Shown here one piece after another: positions 1 to 8,943 of a DNA stretch of 34,249 nt. The position numbers and the translations under genes are program-made. The notes beneath the pieces are model-generated. The model saw nothing but the letters and a program-made list of their open reading frames with translations, had not been told where the DNA came from and did not search any database. Position 1 is the stretch's first letter. Each line of letters starts with the position of its first letter. The stretch is from Cyanobacterium stanieri LEGE 03274 (GTDB taxonomy: Bacteria; Cyanobacteriota; Cyanobacteriia; Cyanobacteriales; Cyanobacteriaceae). The stretch covers positions 1 to 34,249 of the forward strand of contig NZ_JADEWC010000033.1 in assembly GCF_015207825.1 (NCBI RefSeq), written 5' to 3'.

Positions 1-2
1 CC

Positions 3-62
3 CTACAACCACAAACCATTTATCAATTCCTCTCCCCCGATTCACCCAGCGCCCCCAAATAA
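3..62 (+). CDS. Possible 3' end of an upstream gene (partial)
   Basis: Frame 3 is open from the window edge to a TAA at 60-62 and would encode a 19-residue tail ending SPDSPSAPK. The composition is compatible with the C-terminus of a real protein running in from outside the window, but 19 codons are too few to prove it, and the other two plus frames are also open for similar distances. No function can be assigned. The 100 bases between this stop and the next gene show no clear terminator. Confidence 0.3.
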   Translation, partial: LQPQTIYQFLSPDSPSAPK

Positions 63-162
63 AACCATGACCAAAACTTTTATCCTCCTTACGACCCCGA
101 CTTTGATAAGATAAAAAGAATAAATACCCCATCAAATATTATTTAATACCATTCATCAGTCT

Positions 163-732
163 ATGTTGCGTAAAATTCCTTTAGCCTTAGTGGGTTTAAC
201 CATTGGCTCAATCCTTACCGTAGTCGGTTTTGTCGCCTATGCCCAAGGTAACTCAACTCTTAATTTAGCAGGATTTTTCTACGGAATTCCTTTGCTATTA
301 GGGGGACTCGCCCTCAAAGCCGCCGAACTAAAACCCATTCCCTTCTCCGTTGAAACCCCCAAAGAGATTATTACCCTCAGGGAAGCCCAAGCCACCGACA
401 CCCAAAACCAACTAAGAAAAGACGTAACCCGTTATCGTTATGGACAAGAAGCCCATCTCGATGATGCCCTAGAGCGCCTAGGATTAAGTCCCACCGATGA
501 AGAAAGACCAATTTTAACCACCATCAAGGAAATAGACATTGATGGCAAATATACCCTTGTATTACAATTCAAAACCCCATTGATTAATCAAAAAATCTGG
601 GAAGAAAAATTAGATAAAATAACCAAATTTTTTGGTCCAGGTATCAGCGCCCAAATTTTAAACTTTAACGACAATGTCATCGATTTAGCTCTTATTTCCA
701 CCCCCCAATCTAGCCCCGTTGAAGTTGCTTAG
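163..732 (+). CDS. DUF2854 family membrane protein
   Basis: This 189-residue protein resembles the DUF2854 family found in cyanobacteria and plastid-bearing plants, whose role is not established. Two hydrophobic segments near the N-terminus (about residues 5-27 and 33-52) should anchor it in a membrane. They are followed by a soluble region of about 135 residues rich in charged residues, including RKDVTRYRYGQEAHLDDALERLGL, a short block I associate with the family. The ATG start is followed at once by the first membrane segment, so it is a sensible choice. The next gene, a response regulator, begins 22 bp after the stop on the same strand, so the two may be co-transcribed. Family assignment is from memory of the sequence pattern, not from a search. 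Confidence 0.75.
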   Translation: MLRKIPLALVGLTIGSILTVVGFVAYAQGNSTLNLAGFFYGIPLLLGGLALKAAELKPIPFSVETPKEIITLREAQATDTQNQLRKDVTRYRYGQEAHLDDALERLGLSPTDEERPILTTIKEIDIDGKYTLVLQFKTPLINQKIWEEKLDKITKFFGPGISAQILNFNDNVIDLALISTPQSSPVEVA

Positions 733-754
733 AAACATTGCATAGTATAAGACA

Positions 755-1402
755 ATGAAAAACACCCCTAATCCTAATCCCCATAAACTACTCCTTATTG
801 ATGATGATCCTAATCTAATTTTGTTAGTGACGGATTATTTAGAATTTAATGGCTATCAGGTGTTAACCGCCAGTCAGGGCAGAGAAGCCCTCAGTCTTTT
901 GGAAACAGAAATGCCTGATTTAATCATTTGTGATGTCATGATGCCTGAAATGGATGGTTATAGTTTTGTGGAAGAAATACGCCAAAATCCTCAATGGAAT
1001 CAGTTACCGATTATTTTTCTTTCTGCCAAAACTCAAAGCCACGATAGGATAAAAGGTTTAAACATTGGGGCTGATGTTTATTTAGTCAAACCCTTTGAGC
1101 CTGAAGAATTAGTCGCCCAAGTAAAATCTACCCTCAATTATAGTCAACGTCTGATTAATAATAATAACGGTGTTGTGGCTGACATGAAAAGAATTCAAGT
1201 TCCTAAATCCGTTGAATTAACCCCCACAGAAACCAAGGTAGTCAGTTTAGTTTCCCAAGGTTTATCTAATCGGGAAATCTCCATAGAATTAGGAGTCAGT
1301 CAGCGCACCATAGAAAGCCACGTTTCTAATATGCTTAACAAAACTGGTTTACACAATCGTACGGAATTATCTCGCTGGGCAATCCAATCTCAATTGGTCT
1401 AA
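755..1402 (+). CDS. rre1: NarL/LuxR-type response regulator, Rre1/Ycf29-like
   Basis: This is a 215-residue two-component response regulator. An N-terminal receiver domain (about residues 10-130) has the acidic pocket D16-D18, the phospho-acceptor D60 in ICDVMMPEMDG, the LSAKT switch region and the conserved lysine in LVKPFEP. A LuxR/NarL helix-turn-helix covers about residues 148-212 (LTPTETKVVSLVSQGLSNRE, then SQRTIESHVSNML). The overall pattern, especially the DDDPNLILLV start and HNRTELSRWAIQ end, matches what I remember of cyanobacterial Rre1, the Ycf29 of algal plastids, which works with Hik2 in stress signalling. NblR-like or other NarL regulators are possible alternatives. It follows the DUF2854 gene by 22 bp. 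No kinase gene is adjacent. Confidence 0.8.
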   Translation: MKNTPNPNPHKLLLIDDDPNLILLVTDYLEFNGYQVLTASQGREALSLLETEMPDLIICDVMMPEMDGYSFVEEIRQNPQWNQLPIIFLSAKTQSHDRIKGLNIGADVYLVKPFEPEELVAQVKSTLNYSQRLINNNNGVVADMKRIQVPKSVELTPTETKVVSLVSQGLSNREISIELGVSQRTIESHVSNMLNKTGLHNRTELSRWAIQSQLV

Positions 1403-1410
1403 TTTTCATC

Positions 1411-1441
1411 TTGACAAACTCCCCGTTATATTGGTTATAAT
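1411..1441 (+). promoter_or_regulatory. Candidate sigma70-type promoter of tRNA-Thr
   Basis: A perfect TTGACA (1411-1416) and a perfect TATAAT (1436-1441) are separated by 19 bp, slightly longer than the preferred 17. Transcription would start near 1449, about 50 bp before the mature tRNA-Thr. It lies just after the response regulator stop, so the tRNA need not depend on read-through. Confidence 0.6.
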
Positions 1442-1498
1442 GTATTGTGCAAATGAAAAAGTAGTTTTTGTTACTACTTGAATAAGTTTGACAAGAAC

Positions 1499-1571
1499 GC
1501 CATCTTAGCTCAATTGGTAGAGCACATCACTTGTAATGATAAGGTTATCGGTTCAAGTCCGATAGATGGCT
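1499..1571 (+). tRNA. trnT-UGU: tRNA-Thr (anticodon UGU)
   Basis: A complete cloverleaf can be folded. The acceptor stem GCCATCT (1499-1505) pairs with AGATGGC (1564-1570) and U1571 is the discriminator. The D stem is GCTC/GAGC, the anticodon loop CTTGTAA holds TGT at 1532-1534, and the T arm is ATCGG-TTCAAGT-CCGAT. CCA is not encoded. The outermost anticodon-stem pair (27:43) is a C-A mismatch; the other four pairs form. A TTGACA/TATAAT promoter lies about 60-90 bp upstream. Confidence 0.93.
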
Positions 1572-1707
1572 TAGTTGACAACATTGATTCAAGGTCTTAA
1601 AAAAATAAGTTTTAAATCAGTTTATGGAACATTAATTATCATCAGTCTGAACGTGTGAAGAATTGATAATTAACAATGGACAATTAATAAATTATGACCT
1701 ATTACCT

Positions 1708-1806
1708 AATTCGATTTAGAAAATATATCATCACTCCCCTTGCAATAAATTATAAGGCTAACAGTTTATAGTTCAATAAATTGAACTAAGATATATTTTG
1801 ATTCAA
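1708..1806 (+). repeat. Paired-hairpin intergenic repeat, type B copy
   Basis: This is one copy of the dispersed two-hairpin element. The left module ATTCGATTTAGAAAATATAT leads into hairpin 1 (1738-1757, CCTTGCAAT and ATTATAAGG arms, one mismatch), a short spacer, then hairpin 2 (1771-1786, GTTCAAT-AA-ATTGAAC), followed by TAAGATATATTTTGATTCA. The same order recurs at 15874-16060 and 24558-24650. The remainder of the 1572-2048 gap holds no gene that I can see. Confidence 0.8.
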
Positions 1807-1989
1807 GGATTTAGTATAAGCTACCATCACCCCCACTCCCTATACCCGATACTGACAAATCCTAGACAGAAGTTAATATAGTCAAAACCATTCAGCGCAC
1901 CTTAAAAAATAGATAAATTATAAAATTATTGTTATTTTTTTAACAAAAAAATCCCAAGGTTAAGTAATAGTTAAAAAAAGGAAAAAAAG

Positions 1990-2018
1990 TTGAAGGCTTA
2001 AAATTCAGGTGCTAGACT
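1990..2018 (+). promoter_or_regulatory. Weak candidate promoter of the phosphoketolase gene
   Basis: TTGAAG (1990-1995) and TAGACT (2013-2018) are spaced by 17 bp and would give a short leader before the ATG at 2049. Both hexamers deviate from consensus, and TACAAA a few bases downstream could serve as an alternative -10. This is a pattern match only. Confidence 0.3.
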
Positions 2019-2048
2019 GAGTACAAATACTGAAGGTATATTTCAACT

Positions 2049-4463
2049 ATGGTTCAAACTCCCACAGAAAACAATCAAAGCTCCTTAGTTTTAAACTCAG
2101 AAGAATTGAGGAAAATTGATGCTTATTGGCGCGCCTGTAATTATCTGGCGGTAGGCATGATTTATTTACGCTCCAATCCTCTTTTAAAAGAACATCTAAA
2201 ACCAGAAGATATTAAGTATAGATTATTAGGTCATTGGGGTTCTAGCCCAGGATTGAGCTTTGTATATGTGCATCTCAATCGCCTTATAAATAAGTATGAC
2301 CTAAATATGATTTATTTGGCAGGCCCGGGGCATGGTGCGCCCGGGATTCTTGCTCCTGTGTATTTAGAGGGAACTTATTCCGAGATTTATCCCGATAAAA
2401 GTATGGATGAGGAAGGAATGCGCAAGTTTTTTAAACAATTTTCTTTCCCTGGCCACATTGGTAGCCATGTAACTCCTGAAACCCCTGGTTCGATTCATGA
2501 GGGGGGGGAGTTGGGTTATAGTGTATCCCATGCCTATGGTTCGGTATTAGATAACCCTGATCTTATTTCCGTGGTGATGGTGGGGGATGGTGAGTCGGAA
2601 ACAGGGCCTTTGGCCACTTCTTGGCACTCTAATAAGTTTATTAATCCCATCCGTGATGGGGCAGTGTTGCCGATTTTGCATCTCAATGGTTATAAGATTG
2701 CTAACCCCACTATTTTATCTCGCATTTCCCATGAGGAATTAAGCGCTTTATTTGTGGGTTATGGTTATGAGCCTTATTTTGTGGAAGGGGATGACCCTGA
2801 AATTATGCATCAGAAGATGGCGCAAACCCTTGAGGAGTGTGTTAATAAAATTAGGGAAATTCAGTCAGAAGCAAGACGCACTGGGGTTGCTAAACGTCCT
2901 CGTTGGCCGATGATTGTTTTTCGCTCTCCTAAGGGGTGGACTGGCCCTAAAAATGTTGATGGTCATAAGGTGGAGAATTTTTGGCGATCGCACCAAGTTC
3001 CCATGGGTAATATGCACAGTAACACTGAACATTTACGCTTATTAGAGGAGTGGATGAAGGGTTATAAACCAGAGGAATTATTTGATGAAAATGGTACTTT
3101 AATTCCCGAATTACAAGCATTAGCTCCTAAGGGCGATCGCCGCATGAGCGCTAACCCCATCGCTAACGGTGGTTTACTCAGAAAAGATCTTGACTTGCCC
3201 GATTTTAAAGATCCTGAATATGCTATCCCTGTGACCGAACCTGGTAAAATTAGGTTTGAGAATACCAAGGCCATGGGAATCTTTTTAAGGGATGTGATGG
3301 CTCGTAATATGACCAGTTTCCGAGTATTTGGCCCGGATGAAACCGCCTCTAATCGTCTGCACCCCATTTATGAAGCCTCCAAAAAGGTATGGATGGCGGA
3401 TTATTTGCCCGAAGATGAGGACGGCGGAGAGCTTTCCCCCGATGGTAGAGTCATGGAGATGTTGAGCGAACATACCTTAGAGGGATGGTTAGAAGCCTAT
3501 TTATTGACGGGGCGCCATGGTTTATTCCATACTTACGAAGCCTTTGCCCATGTCATCGATTCCATGTTTAACCAACACGCTAAATGGTTGGATATATGTA
3601 AAAATCATGTGCCGTGGCGATCGCCCGTATCCTCCCTTAACATTTTACTATCTTCCACTGTCTGGAGACAAGACCACAACGGCTTTTCTCACCAAGATCC
3701 AGGTTTTGTCGATCTCGTCACCAACAAAAGCGCCGAAGTTACTAGGGTATATTTTCCCCCCGATGCTAACTGTTTATTAAGCGTCATCGACCATTGCTTA
3801 CGCAGTAAGGATTATGTTAACGTCATTGTGGCTGATAAGCAAAGTCACCTCCAGTATTTAACCATCGAAGATGCCATCAAACATTGCACTAAAGGCATTG
3901 GGATTTGGGATTGGGCAGGAAATGACCACGAAAAAGGCAGAGCCAACGAACCTGATGTTATTATGGCATCCTGTGGCGATGTACCTACCATGGAAGCCCT
4001 CGCTGCTACGGCTATTTTAAGGGAAGAATGTCCCGATTTAAAAGTACGATTTGTTAATGTGGTGGACATCTTCAAATTGCAAGATGAAACCGAACATCCC
4101 CATGGTTTATCTCACCGAGATTTTGTGACTTTGTTTACCGAAGATAAACCGATTATTTTTAATTTTCATGGTTATCCTTGGTTAATTCATAAACTCGCTT
4201 ATCGTCATCCTAACGCCCACCGTCTCCATGTGAGGGGTTATAAGGAAGAAGGTAATATTAACACTCCTTTAGAGTTAGCAATTAAGAACCAAATTGATCG
4301 TTTCAATTTAGTTATTGATGTCATTGACCGTGTGCCAAAATTAGGCTCTAGGGCAGGATACCTTAAAGAATTGATGAAAAATGAGATTATCGATAATCTT
4401 AACTATGCGCATACCCACGGTATTGATAAGGAGGAAATACGCAATTGGCAATGGCCTTTTTAG
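2049..4463 (+). CDS. xfp: Xylulose-5-phosphate/fructose-6-phosphate phosphoketolase
   Basis: This 804-residue protein is full length for phosphoketolases, thiamine-diphosphate enzymes that cleave xylulose 5-phosphate (and often fructose 6-phosphate) with phosphate to acetyl phosphate and an aldose phosphate. The family signatures are present: EGGELGY at residues 151-157 and the ThDP-binding GDGESETGP somewhat later, with [11 protein letters not shown], the family's sugar-binding part, after it. The C-terminal third carries the usual [12 protein letters not shown] and [10 protein letters not shown] blocks. In cyanobacteria the enzyme links the Calvin and pentose-phosphate intermediates to acetyl-CoA without loss of CO2. 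The gene stands alone on its strand and converges on a GH57 gene. A weak GAAGG lies 13-17 bp before the ATG. A run of eight G (2501-2508) falls inside the first signature. Confidence 0.95.
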   Translation: MVQTPTENNQSSLVLNSEELRKIDAYWRACNYLAVGMIYLRSNPLLKEHLKPEDIKYRLLGHWGSSPGLSFVYVHLNRLINKYDLNMIYLAGPGHGAPGILAPVYLEGTYSEIYPDKSMDEEGMRKFFKQFSFPGHIGSHVTPETPGSIHEGGELGYSVSHAYGSVLDNPDLISVVMVGDGESETGPLATSWHSNKFINPIRDGAVLPILHLNGYKIANPTILSRISHEELSALFVGYGYEPYFVEGDDPEIMHQKMAQTLEECVNKIREIQSEARRTGVAKRPRWPMIVFRSPKGWTGPKNVDGHKVENFWRSHQVPMGNMHSNTEHLRLLEEWMKGYKPEELFDENGTLIPELQALAPKGDRRMSANPIANGGLLRKDLDLPDFKDPEYAIPVTEPGKIRFENTKAMGIFLRDVMARNMTSFRVFGPDETASNRLHPIYEASKKVWMADYLPEDEDGGELSPDGRVMEMLSEHTLEGWLEAYLLTGRHGLFHTYEAFAHVIDSMFNQHAKWLDICKNHVPWRSPVSSLNILLSSTVWRQDHNGFSHQDPGFVDLVTNKSAEVTRVYFPPDANCLLSVIDHCLRSKDYVNVIVADKQSHLQYLTIEDAIKHCTKGIGIWDWAGNDHEKGRANEPDVIMASCGDVPTMEALAATAILREECPDLKVRFVNVVDIFKLQDETEHPHGLSHRDFVTLFTEDKPIIFNFHGYPWLIHKLAYRHPNAHRLHVRGYKEEGNINTPLELAIKNQIDRFNLVIDVIDRVPKLGSRAGYLKELMKNEIIDNLNYAHTHGIDKEEIRNWQWPF

Positions 4464-4630
4464 AAATTATACTAAATCCCGTTCTAATAATATACTAATT
4501 AGGGTGGGGAACGGGGAACAGTTTTTCAAGGTTGATAGTTGTAGATTGATAAGCTAATTATCCCTATTCTAAGTTAACCCATAGGTATATTAATTACCCA
4601 AGAAGGATTTGGCATTACTGCTAAGTAAGG

Positions 4631-4650
4631 CAAGGGGTTAAAACCCCTTG
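4631..4650. terminator. Strong symmetric hairpin, possible bidirectional terminator
   Basis: CAAGGGGTT and AACCCCTTG form a perfect 9-bp stem around a 2-base loop between two convergent genes. That position suits a terminator serving both strands. The following sequence TTATAT is only weakly T-rich, and the distance to the phosphoketolase stop (168 bp) is long, so it may instead be a mobile palindromic repeat. Confidence 0.35.
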
Positions 4651-4693
4651 TTATATCAAGTCCGCTTGATCACTTACAAATTAGCAATATCCA

Positions 4694-4793
4694 TTAGTTC
4701 AATTTATTGAACGATAAATTATTAGCCGTGGAATTTATTACACGGTGGGCGAAGATAGAATCTAGTTATAACGAATTATCCGAACTAGATGTT
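4694..4793 (-). repeat. Paired-hairpin intergenic repeat, type A copy, inverted
   Basis: Read on the plus strand the order is reversed: hairpin 2 (4697-4712, GTTCAATTTATTGAAC), spacer, hairpin 1 (4726-4745, CCGTG and CACGG arms with one inner mismatch), then the complement of the type A module GGGCGAAGATAGAATCTAG up to about 4793. It sits just downstream of the GH57 stop. Confidence 0.8.
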
Positions 4794-4836
4794 ATTCAAG
4801 AAATAATTTCTCCACAGGGTCTAAAATTGCTAAAAC

Positions 4837-7380
4837 CTATCTACCACAATACACCGACAAATATTCCCCTAACTTAAAGAGCGATCGCAACTTAGGACTA
4901 TTAGGGATTAATGTTTCTTGTTCGATGATACTCTCAATGGACTTTTGATGAACAAAGAAGTATAACTGTTCTTGTACCTGATTTAAACACAGATCGATTT
5001 TTAACAGTTCACCCACATCAATAATACTCTTAATACTATCAATATCCTGTTCAATGGTTTGAATAGAAGTGCCATCCAAAATTTGAGAAAGAAAATCCCC
5101 CATCAATTTCTCCAAAGTTTCCTTGGCTTCTGGTACTTCTAACTTACAGTTTAAATGATCTGCCTCAAGGGCGATCGCCTCTAACTCCATCAAATAACCC
5201 TCCACATTACAAGAAACAGGGCATTTAGTCGCTAACTCCTGAATTACTTGAGTACAACGATAGGAAATCGCCACCTGTGCGGCTACCTGCAATTCTTGAG
5301 GCACAGGCACATCATCCCGATAATAAGCCAACAGGATACTATAATTATCCCGATATACCTGCGTATAGAGTTGATCGAGGTGTTTTTTGGTAGTTTCCAT
5401 TAACCTATCACGGATAATCAACCTTTCCTCCCCAAAAATCTGTTGTAAATCAAAAGACTGATTACCAAACAAATCACTCATCAACAAAATTACCTCCACC
5501 ACACTTATATCCTTAAGCGCAGAAAATAACTGAGACTTAATCTGACTATAAGCCAAACGACTGGTAAAAGGTTGAATACAACAATGGAAATCCCAACCCC
5601 CCAGATGAATCACCCCAAAAACATAATGGGTACTTTCCCAAGTAATCTGAGAAGTTAACTTAACCTGCCCCACCGCCAAAGTCAACGAACCAATTTGCTG
5701 TTTTTGATAATCCAATTGATGGGCATCATAGCAATAGATGATTTCATCCGTAGAATAATTAGTATATAAAGAACTAATGGCATAATGCGCCGCTACCTGT
5801 TTGAGGGTAATTTGATTAGGAATCACCGACTGTAAATATACCTGAGCGCCATTACCGAAACTCTCCACATTACTAGGCGCTTTTTTAAGACGTTTAATGA
5901 ACTCTTTTTCTAACTGAATGCCCGAAATTTCCCCTGCCAACTCGATCGCCCTTGAAGCATAACGTAATATTTGCGTACCCTCAGGGCGAGAAATTTCTTC
6001 AAAAAACCATCCGCAACTGGTAAACATGAGTAAAGAATGGCGTTGCATCTCCAATAACCGTAAAGCGTCCACCTGCTCAGAAGGGGGCAAAGATTGGGGG
6101 CTATGTTTTGCCAAAAACCTTTCTACATTTTCCAAACCACGATCCAAAATAACCGTAACATATTCATCCCTTGCCTTCCAAACATCAGCGAAATAATTGG
6201 GGGCAACTTCTTCATATACCTTCGTCAACTCATCCCGTAACCAGTTGAGACTATCACGCAAAGGGCGGCGCCATTTTTGGTGAAAACCACCACCACCCCC
6301 ACAGCCACAATCATCCTGCCATCTATCCACCCCATGGGAGCAACTCCAAGCGGTAACGGATTTAAGTTCTACTTCCCAAGTGGGTTCTACTAGGCTAAGA
6401 TAATGGGCATAGTTGGTAACATTCCATCCCTGTTGGGGAAATTCCTTGGTAAAGGCATAGGCGATACATCTTTCCGTATCTCTTTTGTGGTGTCCAAAGG
6501 TTTCTCCATCGGTGGCAACGGAGATTAACTGGGATTTGCGCTCATCTCCCCTTATCGCTAACTTGAGACGGGAATAAAAGTTATGACTACTAGATAGCAC
6601 ATCACCAAAGCCCATATCCCCTGAAATGGGGCCATCGTAGAAGAATATATCAATGTGACCATGTCCTTTAACATAGCATCGATAGGGCCGGGTAGGATCG
6701 ATTTGTCCTCCTCCCACTTCTAACCATTCCCCTGTGGTATCATCAGCATTCATGGGGCGACATTTTTTGGCTTGACTAGGGGCTAGGATAATAAATTTTA
6801 TGCCCTCATCGATTAATACTCCTAGGGTGGGATAATCAACGGCGGTTTCGGCCAACCACATTCCTTCGGGATGACGGCCAAAACGTTGATAAAAGTCGGT
6901 GATTCCCCAGCGCACCTGGGTATATTTATCTCTTTCGTTGGCTAGGGGCAGGATAATATGATTATATACTTGGGCGATCGCATTTCCATGACCATTAAGA
7001 CGCTCACAACTAGCCCTATCAGCTTCGATGATTTTTTGATAAATTTCTTGATCATATTTTTCTAACCACGACATCAACGTTGCACCGATGTTGAAGCTCA
7101 AATATTCAAAGTTATTGACGATGCCCATGATTTGCCCTTGATCGTTGTAGATACGGGCATATACATTATTACGATAGCATTCATGAAAAATTCTCTCATT
7201 CCAATTGTGAAACGGTTGGGCGCTGGGTTGACGCTCAATGGTATTTAAATAAGGGTTTTCTCTGGGCGGTTGGTAAAAATGCCCATGGACGGTTACATAT
7301 ATTCCTGTGGCTGTGTTAAGGGTATTTTCTTCTTTTTCAATGGTTAAACTATTGGGGTTTGTTGCGGTAACTGTAGTCAT
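4837..7380 (-). CDS. Glycoside hydrolase family 57 protein with DUF3536
   Basis: This 847-residue protein looks like the GH57/DUF3536 type common in cyanobacteria. GH57 enzymes act on alpha-glucans (amylase, amylopullulanase, 4-alpha-glucanotransferase or branching activities); the substrate of the DUF3536 subgroup is not settled. The N-terminal block VHGHFYQPPRENP (residues 31-43) is the first GH57 motif. GMWLAETAVD around 173-182 probably holds the catalytic glutamate, E178. A candidate acid, in FFYDGPISGDMGFGD, lies further on. The C-terminal half is the DUF3536-like part. CGCGGGGGFH is a glycine/cysteine-rich loop. There is no signal peptide, so it should act in the cytosol, plausibly on glycogen. 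Its partner across the gap is phosphoketolase, read convergently. It is followed downstream by repeats. Confidence 0.85.
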   Translation of the reverse strand: MTTVTATNPNSLTIEKEENTLNTATGIYVTVHGHFYQPPRENPYLNTIERQPSAQPFHNWNERIFHECYRNNVYARIYNDQGQIMGIVNNFEYLSFNIGATLMSWLEKYDQEIYQKIIEADRASCERLNGHGNAIAQVYNHIILPLANERDKYTQVRWGITDFYQRFGRHPEGMWLAETAVDYPTLGVLIDEGIKFIILAPSQAKKCRPMNADDTTGEWLEVGGGQIDPTRPYRCYVKGHGHIDIFFYDGPISGDMGFGDVLSSSHNFYSRLKLAIRGDERKSQLISVATDGETFGHHKRDTERCIAYAFTKEFPQQGWNVTNYAHYLSLVEPTWEVELKSVTAWSCSHGVDRWQDDCGCGGGGGFHQKWRRPLRDSLNWLRDELTKVYEEVAPNYFADVWKARDEYVTVILDRGLENVERFLAKHSPQSLPPSEQVDALRLLEMQRHSLLMFTSCGWFFEEISRPEGTQILRYASRAIELAGEISGIQLEKEFIKRLKKAPSNVESFGNGAQVYLQSVIPNQITLKQVAAHYAISSLYTNYSTDEIIYCYDAHQLDYQKQQIGSLTLAVGQVKLTSQITWESTHYVFGVIHLGGWDFHCCIQPFTSRLAYSQIKSQLFSALKDISVVEVILLMSDLFGNQSFDLQQIFGEERLIIRDRLMETTKKHLDQLYTQVYRDNYSILLAYYRDDVPVPQELQVAAQVAISYRCTQVIQELATKCPVSCNVEGYLMELEAIALEADHLNCKLEVPEAKETLEKLMGDFLSQILDGTSIQTIEQDIDSIKSIIDVGELLKIDLCLNQVQEQLYFFVHQKSIESIIEQETLIPNSPKLRSLFKLGEYLSVYCGR

Positions 7381-7495
7381 GGGGCGTTATCTGATTATTA
7401 TCTTTTTCTCGCTACTCTTTAGCCTAACACCTATTTTATAATATACAAATTAAGTGCGATCGGTTGTTAATATTTTTATTTTTTCTTCCACTTTC

Positions 7496-8458
7496 TCAGG
7501 TGTAATCTAAATATAGTTTAGGGTGACTATAAAGTTTATTATGTTTTTTTATGGCGATTAACTTATCCCTTTTTATCCACTGACGCAAAGTAGTTTCTTT
7601 TACCTGAAAATGTATCGCTAAATCTTTTAATGGTAACAGTGATTCTTTTGATTCTAAAGCAGAGATAATCATATGTTCCAATCTTGGTTTTAATCCTAAA
7701 TATAATAACTCTTTTAATAAGTTAAAATCTCCTATATCTATCTGTGTTTTAATATCAGATAAATTAGGACTAGAAAATTTTTGATGAAAACCTATATCTG
7801 CTGATTCTAAGGCTTGATAATATTGATTTCTTTGGGATAATTCTACACCCTTAATAACAATAGGAGGATAACCTTGGGAAATGGCTAAATAATTTAATAA
7901 AATTCTACCCACCCTGCCATTACCATCTTGGAAAGGATGGATACTTTCAAATAGTGTATGAATCCGAGACAAGGCTTCTAAGATAGGATAAGTTTTTAAA
8001 CAACTTTTAGTATATTTACAAAAGATTTTTACATAACTTTCAATCTCAAATTCTGGGGGCTTTACTTTTGCTCCATGAATCGTAATAGCATTTACTCTAA
8101 ATTTGCCACAATAATAACTATATTGATCGATTCCTCTCAATAATTGACTATGAATAGTACGAATTAAAGCTAAGTCTAAAAAGACTGATTCTTCTCGATG
8201 ATATTGTAAACCTAAATCATAAACAAATTGGGATGTACGGTAATAATTTAATATTTCTGGTTGAGTTTTTTTACCCTGTAATACGGCTTTTAATTCTTCC
8301 TCTGTGGCAAAATATCCTTCAATAGATAACGAATGGCGAGTATCCTCTTCCAACATATATAACCATTCTTGGTTTTCTACTATGGCTTCAGGGAGTTTCC
8401 CCAACTCGTCTAGAAGTTTTTTTCGTTTGTGGATACTGTCACAGTTACTCTGATTCAT
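7496..8458 (-). CDS. Fic family protein with N-terminal inhibitory helix and C-terminal HTH
   Basis: This 320-residue protein carries the complete Fic motif HPFQDGNGRVGR (residues 174-185), with catalytic H174. Fic proteins usually transfer AMP from ATP to a hydroxyl side chain of a target protein. The segment SLSIEG (S43, E47, G48) fits the inhibitory (S/T)xxxE(G/N) motif placed before the Fic core, which defines the class II, self-inhibited type. No separate antitoxin is therefore needed, and none is visible next door. Residues about 285-310 (LKDLAIHFQVKETTLRQWIK) look like a helix-turn-helix of the kind often found at the C-terminus of this subgroup. It is transcribed in the same direction as the restriction-modification gene, but 485 bp of repeat-rich DNA lie between them. 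The protein target is unknown. Confidence 0.88.
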   Translation of the reverse strand: MNQSNCDSIHKRKKLLDELGKLPEAIVENQEWLYMLEEDTRHSLSIEGYFATEEELKAVLQGKKTQPEILNYYRTSQFVYDLGLQYHREESVFLDLALIRTIHSQLLRGIDQYSYYCGKFRVNAITIHGAKVKPPEFEIESYVKIFCKYTKSCLKTYPILEALSRIHTLFESIHPFQDGNGRVGRILLNYLAISQGYPPIVIKGVELSQRNQYYQALESADIGFHQKFSSPNLSDIKTQIDIGDFNLLKELLYLGLKPRLEHMIISALESKESLLPLKDLAIHFQVKETTLRQWIKRDKLIAIKKHNKLYSHPKLYLDYT

Positions 8459-8607
8459 TTTTGCTAAAAATAGGGCGTAAGTCTTAATAAGAAAGGGTTT
8501 TATCTACTGTAACAGTTTTGGTTATTTTTGCTAATTGTGACACTTTTTTTCTTCTTTCGATCGCACTTTACAATTAATACTAAATTCTGTTTTCATAATA
8601 TACTTTA

Positions 8608-8803
8608 GTTCAATTTATTGAACGAACTACCATTAGCCGTGTAATTCATTACACGGTGGGGCAACTACGAAAGTACAATCTATTTATAAACGAATTATCC
8701 AAACTTGATATTATTCATTACAGGGTGGGCGAAGATACTAATCTATTGATAACGAATTTTCCGAACTTGATATAATTCATTGCAAGGAGGGTGACGATAT
8801 ATC
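8608..8803 (-). repeat. Cluster of paired-hairpin repeats: one full type A and two partial copies
   Basis: The full copy has hairpin 2 at 8608-8623 (GTTCAATTTATTGAAC) and a perfect hairpin 1 at 8637-8656 (CCGTGTAATTCATTACACGG), then the complement of the type A module to AACTTGATAT. Two further stretches start with only half a hairpin 1 (ATTCATTACAGGGTGGGCG and ATTCATTGCAAGGAGGGTG), each followed by its module, as if the element had been re-inserted or duplicated and then trimmed. Confidence 0.75.
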
Positions 8804-8892
8804 TTAGACTTGTTGTGAATTAAATCTTTGCGTATCTGAAACCCTGATCAAATAAGGACAAAATTTGGCAAAAAACCTATTCGCCACAACTC
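8804..8892. repeat. Dispersed 90-bp element, copy 1
   Basis: The stretch from TTAGACTTGTTGTGAATTAA to GCCACAACTC is about 85-90 percent identical by eye to 26839-26928, in the same orientation. The shared core includes GCGTATCTGAAACCC, ATCAAATAAGGAC and TTTGGCAAAAAA. The ends are imperfect inverted repeats (TTGTTGTG against the complement of CACAAC). It carries no open frame of note and could be a miniature element or the remnant of an insertion sequence. Confidence 0.7.
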
Positions 8893-8943
8893 TTTTCTAA
8901 ATCAGATGAAAAAATTTAAGGTGTTTTGTATTCCTACTGTGAA

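Larger units (their letters stand above)
4464..4836. other. Gene-free gap between convergent genes, with hairpins and one repeat copy
   Basis: I see no coding sequence here. The gap contains a 9-bp-stem hairpin (4631-4650), a second small hairpin ATCAAG-TCCG-CTTGAT (4655-4670) and one inverted type A copy of the paired-hairpin repeat (about 4697-4791). A looser pairing, CCCGTTC (4478-4484) with GAACGGG (4509-4515), lies just after the phosphoketolase stop. Confidence 0.7.
8459..8943. other. Repeat-filled gap between Fic and the restriction-modification gene
   Basis: No gene is seen. The stretch holds an inverted type A paired-hairpin copy (about 8608-8711), two degenerate partial copies directly after it (one type A about 8711-8773, one type B-like to about 8803), and one copy of a separate 90-bp element (8804-8892). 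Repeats thus occupy most of the gap. Confidence 0.7.

Noticed and set aside
3517-3780. Alternative plus-strand frame inside phosphoketolase
   Set aside because: The main frame is continuous and conserved across this stretch; I see no sign of a frameshift.
7496-8458. Fic toxin with a separate antitoxin gene
   Set aside because: No small partner gene is adjacent, and the inhibitory motif lies within the protein itself.
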